Assembly (NCBI GenBank): GCA_963575645.1
Contig: OY754469.1
Span: 41,870,753-41,934,752, forward strand
Origin: Xanthostigma xanthostigma
Taxonomy: Eukaryota; Arthropoda; Insecta; Raphidioptera; Raphidiidae
Reading direction: 5' to 3'
DNA: 64,000 bases
The notes beneath the pieces were generated by a model, which was given only the letters and a program-made list of their open reading frames with translations, was not told where the DNA came from and made no database searches. Numbering within the stretch: the stretch's first letter is position 1; the number at the start of each line of letters is the position of its first letter. Below, piece by piece: positions 10,857 through 21,722 of the stretch. The position numbers were made by a program, and so were the translations under genes.

Positions 10857-11385
10857 CTAGCGGCCCGTCCCGGTTCACCCGGAGGCAAAACAGTTCTGGA
10901 AATATTATATTGACCTTCCCATCTGCACAGCAGAATTATCAAAATACATTGTTTTGATGAATCTCTAAAGATTTGGCCAGCGTTAGCCATGTAAGCGTAC
11001 GAAAAAAAAGGGAGGTACTTAGGAGTCGAAAAAAGTTTTTGGGCCCTAAAATACCGAAAAATTTCACAGATTCGTTTTAAATTTGAAATTGAATCCTTTA
11101 GTATAGATTAAAATGTGCTGCTAAAATTTAATCAAAACCGGGCCGACAGGACAGAACTCACAAATTTTAAGAAAATGAAATAACGATTTTCTGACTGAAA
11201 GGTGTATTTAATTTGGTGCAGATGTTGGATTGATAATAATATGCCAATTAAGAATAAACGTAGTATTGTAGGGGGTGTCTTAAGGTTTTTTTTTATTGTG
11301 GCCAAAAACAGTCTAGTTCACATAATAAAGCCTCACTGTCTGTAATAGCACTCTATTGTCGGCAGGGTTTGGCATTGTGACCTGA
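10857..11385 (-). repeat. ACTAGCGG-family long repeat, copy A
   Basis: Head ACTAGCGGCCCGTCCCGG, then about 500 bp shared with 30830-31350 (same orientation) and 29205-29700 (opposite). Shared phrases include ACATAATAAAGCC and TATTGTCGGCAGGGTTT. No coding capacity. Confidence 0.7.
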
Positions 11386-12112
11386 TTTTTTTTTTGTACT
11401 TTAGAATGACTTTCTCACAAAAAGCTCTGTAATATAAACAAAACAGGATCGAAATCGTGCGTAGCACCCGGTTTAAAAATAAGTACAAGCGTGTATTAAC
11501 AGCAATAATAATTTTATTAGTTTTTAACAATTATTATTATTTTATACAACATATTTATTAACGTAAGTTTGTAACATGAATATTATTTAATTCAACATAT
11601 TTATTAACGTAAGTTTGTAACATCAATATTATTTAATTCAATACATTTTATTAATTTAAGTTTTTTTACCATGAACACTACTTCCTAGTTCATACGCTCC
11701 GCTGCCATCTTGCCTCTGTTTCTCCACATGACCACCAGAGTACACCGGTGGCGGCGTAGCTTTTTTAAGACGTGGTGTTACAAGTTTCACTATTTGGCAG
11801 TTTCACCTGAACACTCGGTATATACACAAAGACGGAGGTAAGCGACTATATATACCTACATAAATTCAATTTAATATTTTAATATTTTTCTCTGTGTTTG
11901 CGTTCTGTTTTCTGTTAGTGATAACTGCAACTGACATAAAATATTGAATCCATTTGTAAAGAATAAGATATTTACATTATTTTAAATGGGTCTTTGATAT
12001 AAGAGAACGTATTTGCATACATAATAAGCTGTACGAAGGTATAATACTAAAACTTATCTCAAAAGCCTTTTTACGGTCCATACACTAGTGGACAAAGTTG
12101 AAAGTCGTGTTT
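11386..12112. other. Non-coding stretch with a two-unit 46-bp tandem duplication
   Basis: CAACATATTTATTAACGTAA recurs at 11547 and 11593 within a 46-bp direct repeat. A slightly GC-richer patch at 11690-11760 contains no convincing exon. Confidence 0.4.
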
Positions 12113-12245
12113 CTTAAGGGTCACACATGCAACTTTTATACGCTCAGTTACTTAAAGTTTCTCGTTCGATCGCGAGATTTGACTCAATCACTCAGTCGTA
12201 CTTTCTCTCGATCTAGCGATCGTTGCGTTGTGTGGCCCTATCAGA
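12113..12245. repeat. Possible small inverted-repeat element
   Basis: AGGGTCACACATGCAAC near 12116 and GTTGCGTTGTGTGGCCCT near 12224 are imperfect inverses. Internal CGATCGCGAG and CTCGATCTAGCGATCG also pair. Target duplication not identified. Confidence 0.45.
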
Positions 12246-12570
12246 ATTCATTGCATGGTTTCGCGCGAACTTGCAATCGAGGGAGCTATATGTTTTCGAC
12301 AATCGAACGTTCGAGATACGAGGTAAGTGTGTTGGTATCTACAAGTCACTAAATCGCACAATTGTGATACAAGTAGTATATATGTGTCACAAAAAATAAT
12401 GTGGTCCAAATTAACTTTCTATATTTTGTCTCTGACTACTAAACTATACCATTCTATTTTTAATATTGCGAATACGAAATATAGGAGAAATTTTATGATC
12501 GTTTTGAAGTTTTTGGTGAATTCACGTGTTTTTAAGTATCCTGAAAATATATGAGTGTCTTCTGTCTTAA

Positions 12571-13434
12571 GGAGTTAGGCCACCTTGGCGCTCGGAAAAA
12601 TAAGTATGAAAAGTAACTTTTTTGGCGCAGCCGTCAAGTATGTAAAGTAATTCTTATTTTATCCATATGAAAGGTACACGGGAAGAAGGCGATTTGTCAG
12701 CAAAAATTCGAAATAAATTTTTTTATGCCATCTTGTAGCCAAAAGTCGTACCTTTCTGTTGGTGTATTCATTTTAGACAAGAATACGCTAGGTCAAAAGT
12801 TATAAGCGTTGAAAGAAATGCTCTACTGCACAATTTACATTTTTTGACAAATCGCCTTCTTCCCGTGTACCCTTCATATATTATATAGTAGTTTTATGAA
12901 CAATTTGTAATATTGATAATTAAAAAAAAAAATTGCGGAGACATGAGCCGATAGCACGATTTATGTTAGGCATTGTCCGAAACATAAAAAAAAAATTCCT
13001 TATTTAAAAGAAAAATAGCTGCAATGTGATGTAAGATAATAATGATCAAATTTTTTTGTAGAAATGACAGCTGTTTAAAAAAAAACTCATATTTGCATCG
13101 AAATTTTTAGTTTGAAAAATGTATAACTTTTGAACATGGTACCTAATCTAAAAAATTCTACGTTACATTGTAAATAATAATATAAAAAATAAGTGTTGTA
13201 AGTTTTAATCAAATCGGTTGAGTAGATCTTGAGATATCGTGTACACCGTTTTGAAAAATGTAGTTTCGGGAAAAACGCAAAAGAAAAAACTAACTGATTG
13301 AAGCTCTATAAACTCGTTAGTGCTATAACTTTGGTAATAGTTTATAGTTGAACGCTTAGAATATTCTCAAAGGTAAATATAAACAATTTATCTACATCCT
13401 AAATTATTTCAAAATCTCAAGATGGCGTAACCCC
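12571..13434. mobile_element. TTAA-flanked non-autonomous element, 864 bp
   Basis: Ends GGAGTTAGGCCACCTTG and (reverse complement) GGGGTTACGCCATCTTG are inverted with three mismatches. TTAA lies directly outside at 12567-12570 and 13435-13438, as in piggyBac-type elements. Inside, 34-bp near-perfect inverted repeats at about 12665-12698 and 12845-12878 (AGAAGGCGATTTGTCA / its inverse) mark either a nested element or a long stem-loop. No transposase frame. Confidence 0.7.
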
Positions 13435-13438
13435 TTAA

Positions 13439-14248
13439 TGGCACCTAGAGCCTAAACTACTGGATCGATTCTCTTCCAATTTTGAATGCGTATTCAGGAC
13501 GATCCGACCTCGAACCTAAATTGCAAAACCGACCCTAAACTAGAATGTTAGAGAAGTGGTCTCTAAAACTTAAGACGACCATTTTTAAAATGTGCATTTT
13601 TTATACGACTGTTAATAATAAAGTTTCACTGTAGATATTAGATTTGTTAACAATAGGTTCAAAATTGACGTTAATACTATTATAATCGAAACTGTACAAC
13701 ATTAACTTTTTATGTTAATATAGTCGCTTATTTACATACAAAGGCTTTTATCCATTCTAACTGGAATAACGTCTTCATTTTTAAGTCAAGATTACTGTCA
13801 ACACAACTGTGTGTCATAAAATAACGCTTTCTAAAAGTAGACGCAAGAAACTTTTTATTCGGGTTTACCTTCATCTGTCTAAATCAGTCGACTAAGATAT
13901 CAAAATGTTTAGCATCTCTTTCACGTCAGTTTAAATACTAATTCATTCTCTACGGCCGAAATTTTATTTAAATTGTAAACAATTCCATCTTACTGATCGA
14001 TACAAAACAATGACCAGAAATAGATATTTTGCATATAAAATTATATATTCGCTTTGCGTTTAATTGAAAATGGCAGGTCGACACTATCTAAATCACTGGC
14101 TTTCAAAATGTATGTGCGAGCTCAAAGCTATAAAATTTATCAACCAATAACAGTTTAATCATTTATTTTCCCGCCCGCCCCAGGAAATAACGAGTAAAAT
14201 ATTAATTATTATTAAATAGGTATGTAATTTGCAATATAAGTACTACTT
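13439..14248. other. Non-coding stretch
   Basis: Nothing recognised apart from the target-duplication sequence at its right end, which belongs to the next element. Confidence 0.35.
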
Positions 14249-14424
14249 CAAATAAATAAAATTGTCGACCAATTTTTTTCAGACTATATATCGACAAAAA
14301 ATAATATAAAAATTAATTTTTCATTAATTTTTTATCATTCAAACTATCATTCAATATTGCATTCTATTAGAAAATAAGTACTTATAGCTAATATTAAATA
14401 ATTTTTATATTTTTTTAGATATTT

Positions 14425-14456
14425 CTGAAGAAGAACCAAATCCGGATCGAAACGTC
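14425..14456 (+). ncRNA. Hammerhead-like core
   Basis: CTGAAGA, hairpin GAACC/GGATC (imperfect), GAAAC, GTC. An upstream AGAT can pair with the ATCT that follows GTC. Same motif as the copies at 10659 and 26010. Confidence 0.35.
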
Positions 14457-14474
14457 ATCTGTTGTTATATTTTT

Positions 14475-15280
14475 AAACGCTTTTTAAACGCTTTATATTA
14501 GCTTGGGTTGTAACTAACTATGTATGTATGTAACTAACTATGTATGTATGTCCGTAACGGAATCTTTGAGCATAATTTTCACCAATTTCCCGAAGTCTGA
14601 TTAATTTGAAACTTTGCATACGTATCAAGGACCGATGACAATGCAATAATTTGATAACAGTTTCCCATTATCCTTATTAGGACCCCCAGGATTAATAAAT
14701 TCTTTTATAGATCCTCTGTAGTAAACGCTTTATTTTCACCAATTTCCCGAAGTCTGATTAATTTGAAACTTTGCATACGTATCAAGGACCGATGACAATG
14801 CAATAATTTGATAACAGTTTCCCATTATCCTTATTATTAAACGCTTTATATTAGTTTGGGTTGTAACTATGTATGTATGTCCGTAACGGAATCTTTGAGC
14901 ATAATTTTCACCAATTTACCGAAGTCTGATTAATTTGAAACTTTGCATACGTATCAAGGACCGATGACAATGCAATAATTTGATAACAGTTTCCCATTAT
15001 CCTTATTAGGACCCCCAGGATTAATAAATTCTTTTATAGATCCTCACTAAAAAGTGAAAAATAAAATATAGTTTAAAAAAAACTAAAAAACACGCTTTAT
15101 ATCGGACTAAAAAGTAAAAAATAATTGTTTTAAAATAAGCTTAAAAAGCGTTGGGCGCTCGATGTACGAAAATGTGGAACAAAGCGCCCCACGCTTTTTA
15201 AGCTTATTTTAAAACAATTATTTTTTACTTTTTAGTCCGATATAAAGCGTGTTTTTTAGTTTTTTTTAAACTATATTTTT
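14475..15280. mobile_element. Palindrome-ended minisatellite element (Helentron/HINE-like?), copy 1
   Basis: It starts AAACGCTTTATATTAG after a short AAACGCTTTTT doublet, then has TATG microsatellite runs and a tandem region. The phrase CCGAAGTCTGATTAATTTG recurs at about 14591, 14747 and 14922. It closes with a near-perfect hairpin of about 98-bp arms (15060-15160 / 15183-15280) containing AAGCTTAAAAAGCGT. The arrangement of internal tandem repeats plus a terminal palindrome resembles Helentron-associated elements; that class is inference. A second copy is at 44756-45938. Confidence 0.65.
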
Positions 15281-15390
15281 ATATTATTTTTTGTTAATAC
15301 CTATATAGTCTGAAAAAAATTGGTCGATAATTTTATTTATTTGAAGAGTTCTATTCAGACGTTAATCAAAGATTTGAATAAGTACTACTT

Positions 15391-16032
15391 ATCTATATTC
15401 AAATATGTTATGATTAAATTGATTTTAAACTTGATTACGAGAGATTGCGGGAGGTGTTCGCAAGGGAGTAAATTTGGACTTTTAGCTCGTAAAGGGGGCT
15501 TGATTCGAAATACATTGAAAAACACGATAGATTCCAAGCAAAAAGCTGGTGCATCAGTGCATGTAATCCCACCAATACGTAAATGTTAGACTTTCTGCTT
15601 TACAATAAATTGATGCCGAAAGTATGTACTTTCGATCGAGGTATGAAGAAAAAACTATTAATAATAGGTAATAAGCTAAGTTTAAACTTCAAGTATTGCA
15701 TTTTAGAACCTTTTAATTCTTTCAACTTTCATAAACATATAATTCTGTACGGTGTTTTTAAGTGTTATGCAAAGGAAGAAGATTTTTACATCCGCCATCA
15801 TTTGCTATCCGCGTTGGGCGCGAAGAGAAATTCTCGTTTCATAAACGTTCAGTGTATCCTGTTTACAATATTACTTCGTTTTTCTAGAACATCGTTTTAC
15901 GTTTCCTATACTTGGCTAGGATTTTTACCGACTAGTTCCTAAGATTTGCATATGCTGAATGTTTTCATACAGAATATGTCAGTGGCGTAACCTACAACTA
16001 CATAAAAAGAAACTGCACTTAACCCAGTTACA
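15391..16032. other. Non-coding stretch with an unrecognised 119-codon frame
   Basis: The frame at 15583-15942 (+) shows no domain, repeat or signal I recognise. Its hydrophobic, Phe/Leu/Ile-rich composition is what AT-rich DNA gives by chance. I do not call a gene. Confidence 0.3.
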
Positions 16033-16040
16033 CATATGTA

Positions 16041-16206
16041 TATGTTACGGTAAATGTAAACTCTTGGGAAATGTACACTTTTACCGTAAAATGTGCCGGA
16101 AAATGTGTACATTAAATGTAGATATTGCGGCAAATGTACACATTTTCCGGCACATTTTACGGTAAAAGTGTACATTTCCTAAGAGTTTACATTTACCGTA
16201 ACATGT
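16041..16206. repeat. Near-perfect 68-bp-arm hairpin
   Basis: Left arm from GTTACGGTAAATG (about 16043) to GTGTACATT (16112), and right arm from AATGTACACATTTTCCGG (16134) to CATTTACCGTAAC (about 16200). They pair almost without mismatch around a loop of about 20 nt. The arm itself contains repeats of the type GTAAATGTA / GAAATGTACAC. Likely a young MITE or foldback; any RNA product is unproven. Confidence 0.75.
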
Positions 16207-16254
16207 ATATTTATAACGTCAAAATGGAATTTTTTTTAGCAATCTATATTTACT

Positions 16255-16345
16255 TTAATGGCCCCGCGCAAACATTATGGGATTTGGTTCTCGGTTAAAT
16301 TGATCGAAAATGGTTTTTACAATGGCTAATAATAATCATTACGAT
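16255..16345 (-). repeat. Fragment of the 20930-21415 palindromic family
   Basis: GGGATTTGGTTCTCGGTTAA is the inverse of the segment at 21375-21400 (GAACCGAGAACCAAATCCC). ACAATGGCTAATAATAA is shared with 20940. Confidence 0.55.
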
Positions 16346-16422
16346 TAAATTCCAATTACAGCATATTTTTTCACTGAATAATGCATAATATTAAACCATT
16401 ATCGAAAAATTTAAAATTTAAA

Positions 16423-16499
16423 TATCACTGTCGGGACTTGAACCCGAAACAACAATTTTGCGTTGGCTGAGTTACATTACTCTACAGTGCCCACGACAG
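16423..16499 (-). repeat. tRNA-derived SINE head or tRNA pseudogene
   Basis: On the minus strand ACTGTCG at the start pairs with CGACAGT at the end. TCGGGTTCAAGTCCCGA forms a perfect T-arm (B box), and GGCACTGTAGAGT resembles an A box. The anticodon arm is distorted, so I do not call a functional tRNA. A related element is at 30645-30735. Confidence 0.5.
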
Positions 16500-17294
16500 T
16501 TAATTTTTGATTTCTCTTATATATAGCACAATGCACCGCAAAATCGACTACCTGCGAGAGCTAATATTTTAATAACAACACTACAAGAATGTTGACTTTC
16601 TCCATTTAGCTGGACTTGCTTAAGAGCCCGTTTGCCGATCACAGAGGGGAAGCTGTATTTTGCGGCGTGTGGTGAGGAAACATTTTGAAACATTCCATTC
16701 ATAATAGTACACCTAATTATTGTGGTCTATGAGAATTGAATGCTCTCTCTCTATCTTTCACACATGTGAGAAGGATTGACAAAGAGAACCGAATTATTAT
16801 ATGCCTCGTTATAGTGATATACATACAATTACATGTGTTAGTATACTAACACAGACACGTATAGACTGCAGATATCAAATAGGGATGTGCTATATTCATT
16901 TTATATCCAGAATTACAAAACTTTACAACATATAATTTATCTGCAAAGAAATAGTTTACAAAAAATAGAATTATGTTAAATGTCACAAAAATATGGAAAA
17001 AAAATGTATTGTATATTCATAATAATAACTATAATACAGTACTGTTTGCTACAATTAGGGTTGCCACCTTTTTTTCGAAAAAAAAAAGTATTTTTTTAAA
17101 GTTGCAAAAATATAGGACTTTCATTATTTGTTTTATATATTATTTATTTAATTATTTAATTTATGACTGAGTTTCTTTACTCCACAGTGACACAACTATT
17201 AGCCAACTTATGAGCTAACGAATGAGCTATGGAATCTAATACAGTTGCATAAATAAAAATTTGAAAAGAAGTTTGAACCTGCAGGCCATCCCTG
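16500..17294. other. Non-coding stretch
   Basis: AT-rich. A frame of 96 codons on the minus strand (17177-17467) straddles the border of the next repeat and is not a gene. Confidence 0.35.
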
Positions 17295-18166
17295 TAACTT
17301 CCCGCTATTTTCAAGTTCAAAACGCTCAAAAATATATAAAATATAGCAAGAAGTTTATTTTTTAGCTCTTCGAGCCCAAAAAAAAACACTTTGTTACGAA
17401 ATTTTCGTTCACGATATCTCATGAACAAATGAACCGATTTTGATACGATTTGCGGTAGTCGACGCAATTTTTTAACCTAAAAAAGTAATTTATTACAGAA
17501 AAATCGATCTCATAGGAATTTTACGAGCAATTTAAAAAAAAAACACTTTTTTACAAATTTTTCGTTCATGATATCTCATGAACAAATGAGCCGATTTTGA
17601 TGCGGTTTGCGGCGATCGACGCAGTTATTTTAACCTAAGAAAGTAAATTATTACAAAAAAAACGAATTGATAAGAATTTCACGAGTAATTATAAAAAATT
17701 ACTTTTTTCCTAATTTTTCGTTCACGTTATCTCATGAACAAATGAACCAATTTTGATCTGGTTTGCGGCGATCGACGCAGTTTTTTTAGCCTAAGAAAGT
17801 AATTTAGTACAAAAAAATCGATCTGATAACAATTTTAAGTCATTTTAAAAAACACTTTTTTACGATTTTTTCGTTCACGGTATCTCGTGAACAAATGAAC
17901 CGATTTTGATGCGGTTTGCGGAAATCGACGCAGTTTGTTAAGAAGAAGAGCTGATTAGATTTTGGAATTAATCGGTTTAGTAGTTTAGAAAATATTTTAC
18001 AAAAACAAATTTTAAAAAATTTTTGAAACTTGTTTTTTTAAGATTTCTCAAAAATTTTTGGGCCGAATCATTTCAAATTTTCAGAAAGTCTAAGTTCACC
18101 AAGTTCACGTCAGATCCCGCAAACCGCGTTTCAGTCGGACACTTCATTCAAAAGATATAAAAGGTT

Positions 18167-18202
<36 letters not shown>

Positions 18203-18387
18203 CCAACACACACACACACATACAGCCCTGAGAACATCATCGCCAAAATAGTTTCAATAGCTTCCTAGGACCTCAAAACGTCGATATCTGGCGAAAACTC
18301 GATTTTCAAAAATCGAGGTGAAACCATTAACCAATAACTTCCCGATTTTTGAAAAAAAAAATTTTTTTTTTTTTAAGCGGGAAGTTA
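17295..18387. mobile_element. Inverted-repeat element with four internal tandem units, 1093 bp
   Basis: The ends TAACTTCCCGCT (17295-17306) and AGCGGGAAGTTA (18376-18387) are exact inverses. The left half is four tandem units of about 146-161 bp, each with TCATGAACAAATGA and CGATTTTGAT, at about 17408, 17565, 17711 and 17871. A (CA)n microsatellite follows at about 18165-18222, and then a second internal AACTTCCCGATTTTT. No transposase. Confidence 0.65.
18165..18222. repeat. (CATA)n/(CA)n microsatellite
   Basis: CATACATACATA followed by uninterrupted and then interrupted CA dinucleotides. Confidence 0.9.
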
Positions 18388-19404
18388 ATAATAAATCAGT
18401 TAATTTACTAGAAATCAATTAAAAAAATGAATGCACACTTTTTATTTTTTTGGTTTTTTAATTCTGAATTTTTATTATGTACATAATTTTATTACAATTC
18501 ATTCTTATTTTATTATGTCCACTCATGCGCCTAGGCACAGGTTTTTTGACATTAGCGCGTTATAACTTTAAAAATATTAATTTTAGAAAAAAAGTTTGAA
18601 TTTAAAGCTGTAGAAAATTTGTAGATTTAAAACTTAAGTCATTAGCATTTTATTGTTTAAACAATTATTAGAAGAGATATGGATCCAAAAGTCAATAAAC
18701 AAATCGTAATAGTTGAATAAGTCGTAAAAGGTAAGTGATACAAAAAAAAAGTATTGAACAAAAAAGATAGTAAATTTATTTATCTACAATAAAGGTTATT
18801 ACCTTTTTTCGCCTCAAGTGCACGGTTAGGGAGATATAGGCTGAAACGGTTTTTGTCAAAATGGCGGCACTTCCGCCCTCCTAATTTGTAAGGATTTTGT
18901 GCATTTAGGGTCAGTACGTGATACTGAACCTATTTAAGAAAAAAAAAAAAGTTGTAGGATAATGCAGAAAAAAATTCTCTATTACCTGTACTAGTGCCAT
19001 AGTAATTAAAACAGTTTTATTATTTACATCATTTTAATTCAAAATTCTTATTTTGTCATTAATTCTGAATTTTTATTATGTAGGTACATAATTTTATTTG
19101 AATTCATATTTATTTTATTATCTCTTCATAATTAAAATTCTCAATATATTCTATGTGTATAGATGTAAAATTAATCTCTTCCATTTTAATTATGCTGTGA
19201 CAAAATTTTTTTTCTGTTTTCACTTTTCAGATAATTTTTCTTTTACTATTAAATACAATAACTTCCTATTGGAAGTTAAATATCAATATAAATCAATAAA
19301 ATAAGTATTATAGATAAAATATTTACCTATTATATTTGGCAATGTTACATTTTTTCTTACGTACTGCTGACAAAGGTAATCTTGTTTATTTTCCAAGGCG
19401 ATAA
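18388..19404. other. Non-coding stretch
   Basis: AATTCTGAATTTTTATTATGTA recurs in similar form at about 18461 and 19060, suggesting an old local duplication. No gene seen. Confidence 0.35.
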
Positions 19405-19665
19405 TCCATGTTGAAACGCTGGACTTCTGTTGGTACAAAGCTGGAAATGAAGTCACTGTGGGCTCGCCTGCTAGCTCACAAAATTACAATAAGAACAGGG
19501 GCTATTGTTCTTTCAAGGTCATCTGCTGGCTCTGAGCAAGAACCAATCTGGAAACGGTATCTTGTAACGTGGGTGACATGAACAAAGGCCCACAAACAAA
19601 CATTATGACATAGTGTGTGTTTGTAAAGATGTCTCGTGTGATGGCAAGGTGACCTCTTAAATGAC
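19405..19665 (+). repeat. CACGAGGCTGG-family MITE, diverged copy
   Basis: It keeps CTGGAAATGAAGT, GAGCAAGAACCAATCTGGAA and GTATCTTGTAACGTGG in the same order as 6252-6683, but both termini are eroded. Confidence 0.55.
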
Positions 19666-20609
19666 AAGGAATGATTTTAATACCAACTGTGTAAAATGAT
19701 GTGTGTATCGTAGCTGCCCTGGGAATGGTCTTGTCACAACAAGCACGTTTCCAACAAAATGGTTGATGTTTAAAATACATTTCCTCTTATAATTGTAATT
19801 TTGTAAGAATTGAACAGTTTTTTATCCTTTTTTATTAAATAATATTGTTCATAACATAAGTAGACAATTTTGAAACTCCCGCTTTGATGCGCTTTGGTGA
19901 GCTGGCGCCATTTCAGCGATGCCAATGACTGAAAAAAGTTCGTCAAAAGTAAATTTTCATTAATTTTCATGCTATCATGTTGGCATTAAAATTATTCCTT
20001 CAGACAAATAAGAGAAGCTCGAATAGCATTGAGTTTCATACCCCTGGTCAGTCCTGCATTAAAGTTCCGTGTCCCGTATTATAGGAAATGTCCCGCATTA
20101 TTACGTGAATTTTACGAGACCCGTGTGGCTATATGAAAAAGACTTTTTTTTGGCTCTTCAAATTCTACCCAAAATAAAGTTTTTTAGTTTAGTCGTTTGG
20201 TTTTGGTGTTCCTCTTAATAAAACTTAAAAATATTGATTTCTTTAGCTTTATACCCCGCCCCCCAGAAAAAAAAATATCTACGCCCTTGTGTGAAGTGAG
20301 CACATAATAGCAATTAAGAAAACTAGTAGTGAAATCTAGCGGCAAATCCAGCCTCGTATGCAGCGAACTTTAAATTAAAATCGTTGCAACGAATATATCA
20401 AACCACTATATAGTATACAACCCAGCCCTAAATTTTAACGGCACATGCCAGCACAGAGGATAATTTCAAAAACACCCGTTCTTTCCGTAGTTACAGCACC
20501 AGTCAATTCAACATATTACGATATTTTTTCATTGCAGAGCTACGGCTTCCTGTATAAACTGGGTCGTAATTTTGGAAAACAGGCTACGGCATATTTTTTT
20601 CTAGTTATA
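19666..20609. other. Non-coding stretch with MITE remnant at 20290-20375
   Basis: The remnant keeps GAAATCTAGCGGCAAATCCAG and CCTCGTATGCAGCG from the CACGAGGCTGG family. The remainder is unrecognised. Confidence 0.4.
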
Positions 20610-20613
20610 TTAA

Positions 20614-20775
20614 GGATCAATCTATGTCCGTATTGTAACAAATTTTTCATTTTTTACTTTGTTAATTAATGGCGAATGCTTTTAAAAGACACTTTTTACG
20701 GTTTTTAAAATTTTTATAAAAATTTTTCTGCTAAAAAAATTAAAAAAATGGTACAATAGGGACATAGATTGATCC
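20614..20775. mobile_element. TTAA-flanked MITE, 162 bp
   Basis: GGATCAATCTATGTCC at the left and its exact inverse GGACATAGATTGATCC at the right. The match extends inward over TATTGTA/TACAATA. TTAA lies directly outside at 20610-20613 and 20776-20779. The size and flanks suit a piggyBac-type MITE. Confidence 0.75.
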
Positions 20776-20929
20776 TTAATCTCCATAAAAATAATTTTTC
20801 ATAATTTTATCTCTCGTTTTACGATCAGATTTATACGGGACCGCAGACCACTGTATTGCATTGAGAAAACCAGGGGAAACGGGCTCTTAAGTGAAACTAA
20901 TAAACCATGAGAAAGATTTTTATTTACTG

Positions 20930-21415
20930 TACTATTATTACAATGGCTAATAATAAATGGTTTTATTTTATAGTTTAAAGGTCACTAAGAAAAAGTGTCC
21001 ATGGACGCATAGCCTAGAATCCAATAGATTTTTAGCTACAGATATGTTTAGCCAGATTTTAGGTATAGGGATATCCGTTGATTTCACATTCTTCTATGTT
21101 CAAATTTAGTGTTTTTTTAGAAATAGAAAAATAGTCGTAAACTAGGTAATGCTGAAAGGTATCACCTGTATAAAATAATAATGCCATATTCGGATTCAGT
21201 GCACTTATAGAGCTTAGGATTTTTTAAGGTTGTGAATTCAATGGATATCCCTATATATAAAATCTCGCTAAACATATCTATAGCTAAAAATATATTGATT
21301 TTTATGCTATACGCCCATGGACACTTCTTCTTAGTGACCTTTAAAATATTAAATAAAATCATTCTCGATCAATTGAACCGAGAACCAAATCCCTTAAGGT
21401 TTGTGCGGGGTTCTT
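20930..21415. repeat. Palindromic element with about 120-bp arms
   Basis: The left arm (about 20967-21090, with AAGGTCACTAAG, GTCCATGGACGC and ATATCCGTTGA) is inverted at about 21236-21352 (CAATGGATATCCC, GCCCATGGACAC, CTTAGTGACCTTT). The fragment at 16255-16345 belongs to the same family. Confidence 0.7.
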
Positions 21416-21722
21416 TCGATTAAACCCATTTAAACAAAAACACATTTTTTAAATTTTTAATTTATGATTTTGAACGCAAGAATAAAATATAAAGAAAGTA
21501 ATAATATACACGTACAAAAATGTGATCAAGTCCCTATAAAATAGATGCTTTTCATGTCTGTATAGCAGTACTAGTTGCGCACTAGTTCGTAAAGTAGCCG
21601 TTTAAATTCATTTGGCCGAACGCGAACAGTCAAAAATATTTCAAATATACTTATCCTGATGTGAAAATCAAGTACGTGCAAAAACGTATTATGTATCTTG
21701 ATTGTAATGCTTTTATGACTCA

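Larger units (their letters stand above)
14249..15377 (+). mobile_element. Foldback terminal-repeat retroelement, copy 2, with nested insertion
   Basis: Exact 13-bp direct duplications ATAAGTACTACTT at 14236-14248 and 15378-15390 bound the element. The left arm is at 14249-14310 and the inverted right arm at about 15281-15377. A hammerhead-like core lies at 14425. The two halves are separated by the palindrome-ended minisatellite element at about 14475-15280, which therefore inserted later. Confidence 0.8.

Noticed and set aside
12098-12352. Exon ending at the donor-like GAGGTAAGT near 12322
   Set aside because: The frame overlaps an inverted-repeat element and shows no domain; a donor-like string alone is not enough.
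15583-15942. 119-codon plus-strand frame as a gene
   Set aside because: No recognisable feature, and its composition is as expected by chance in AT-rich DNA.
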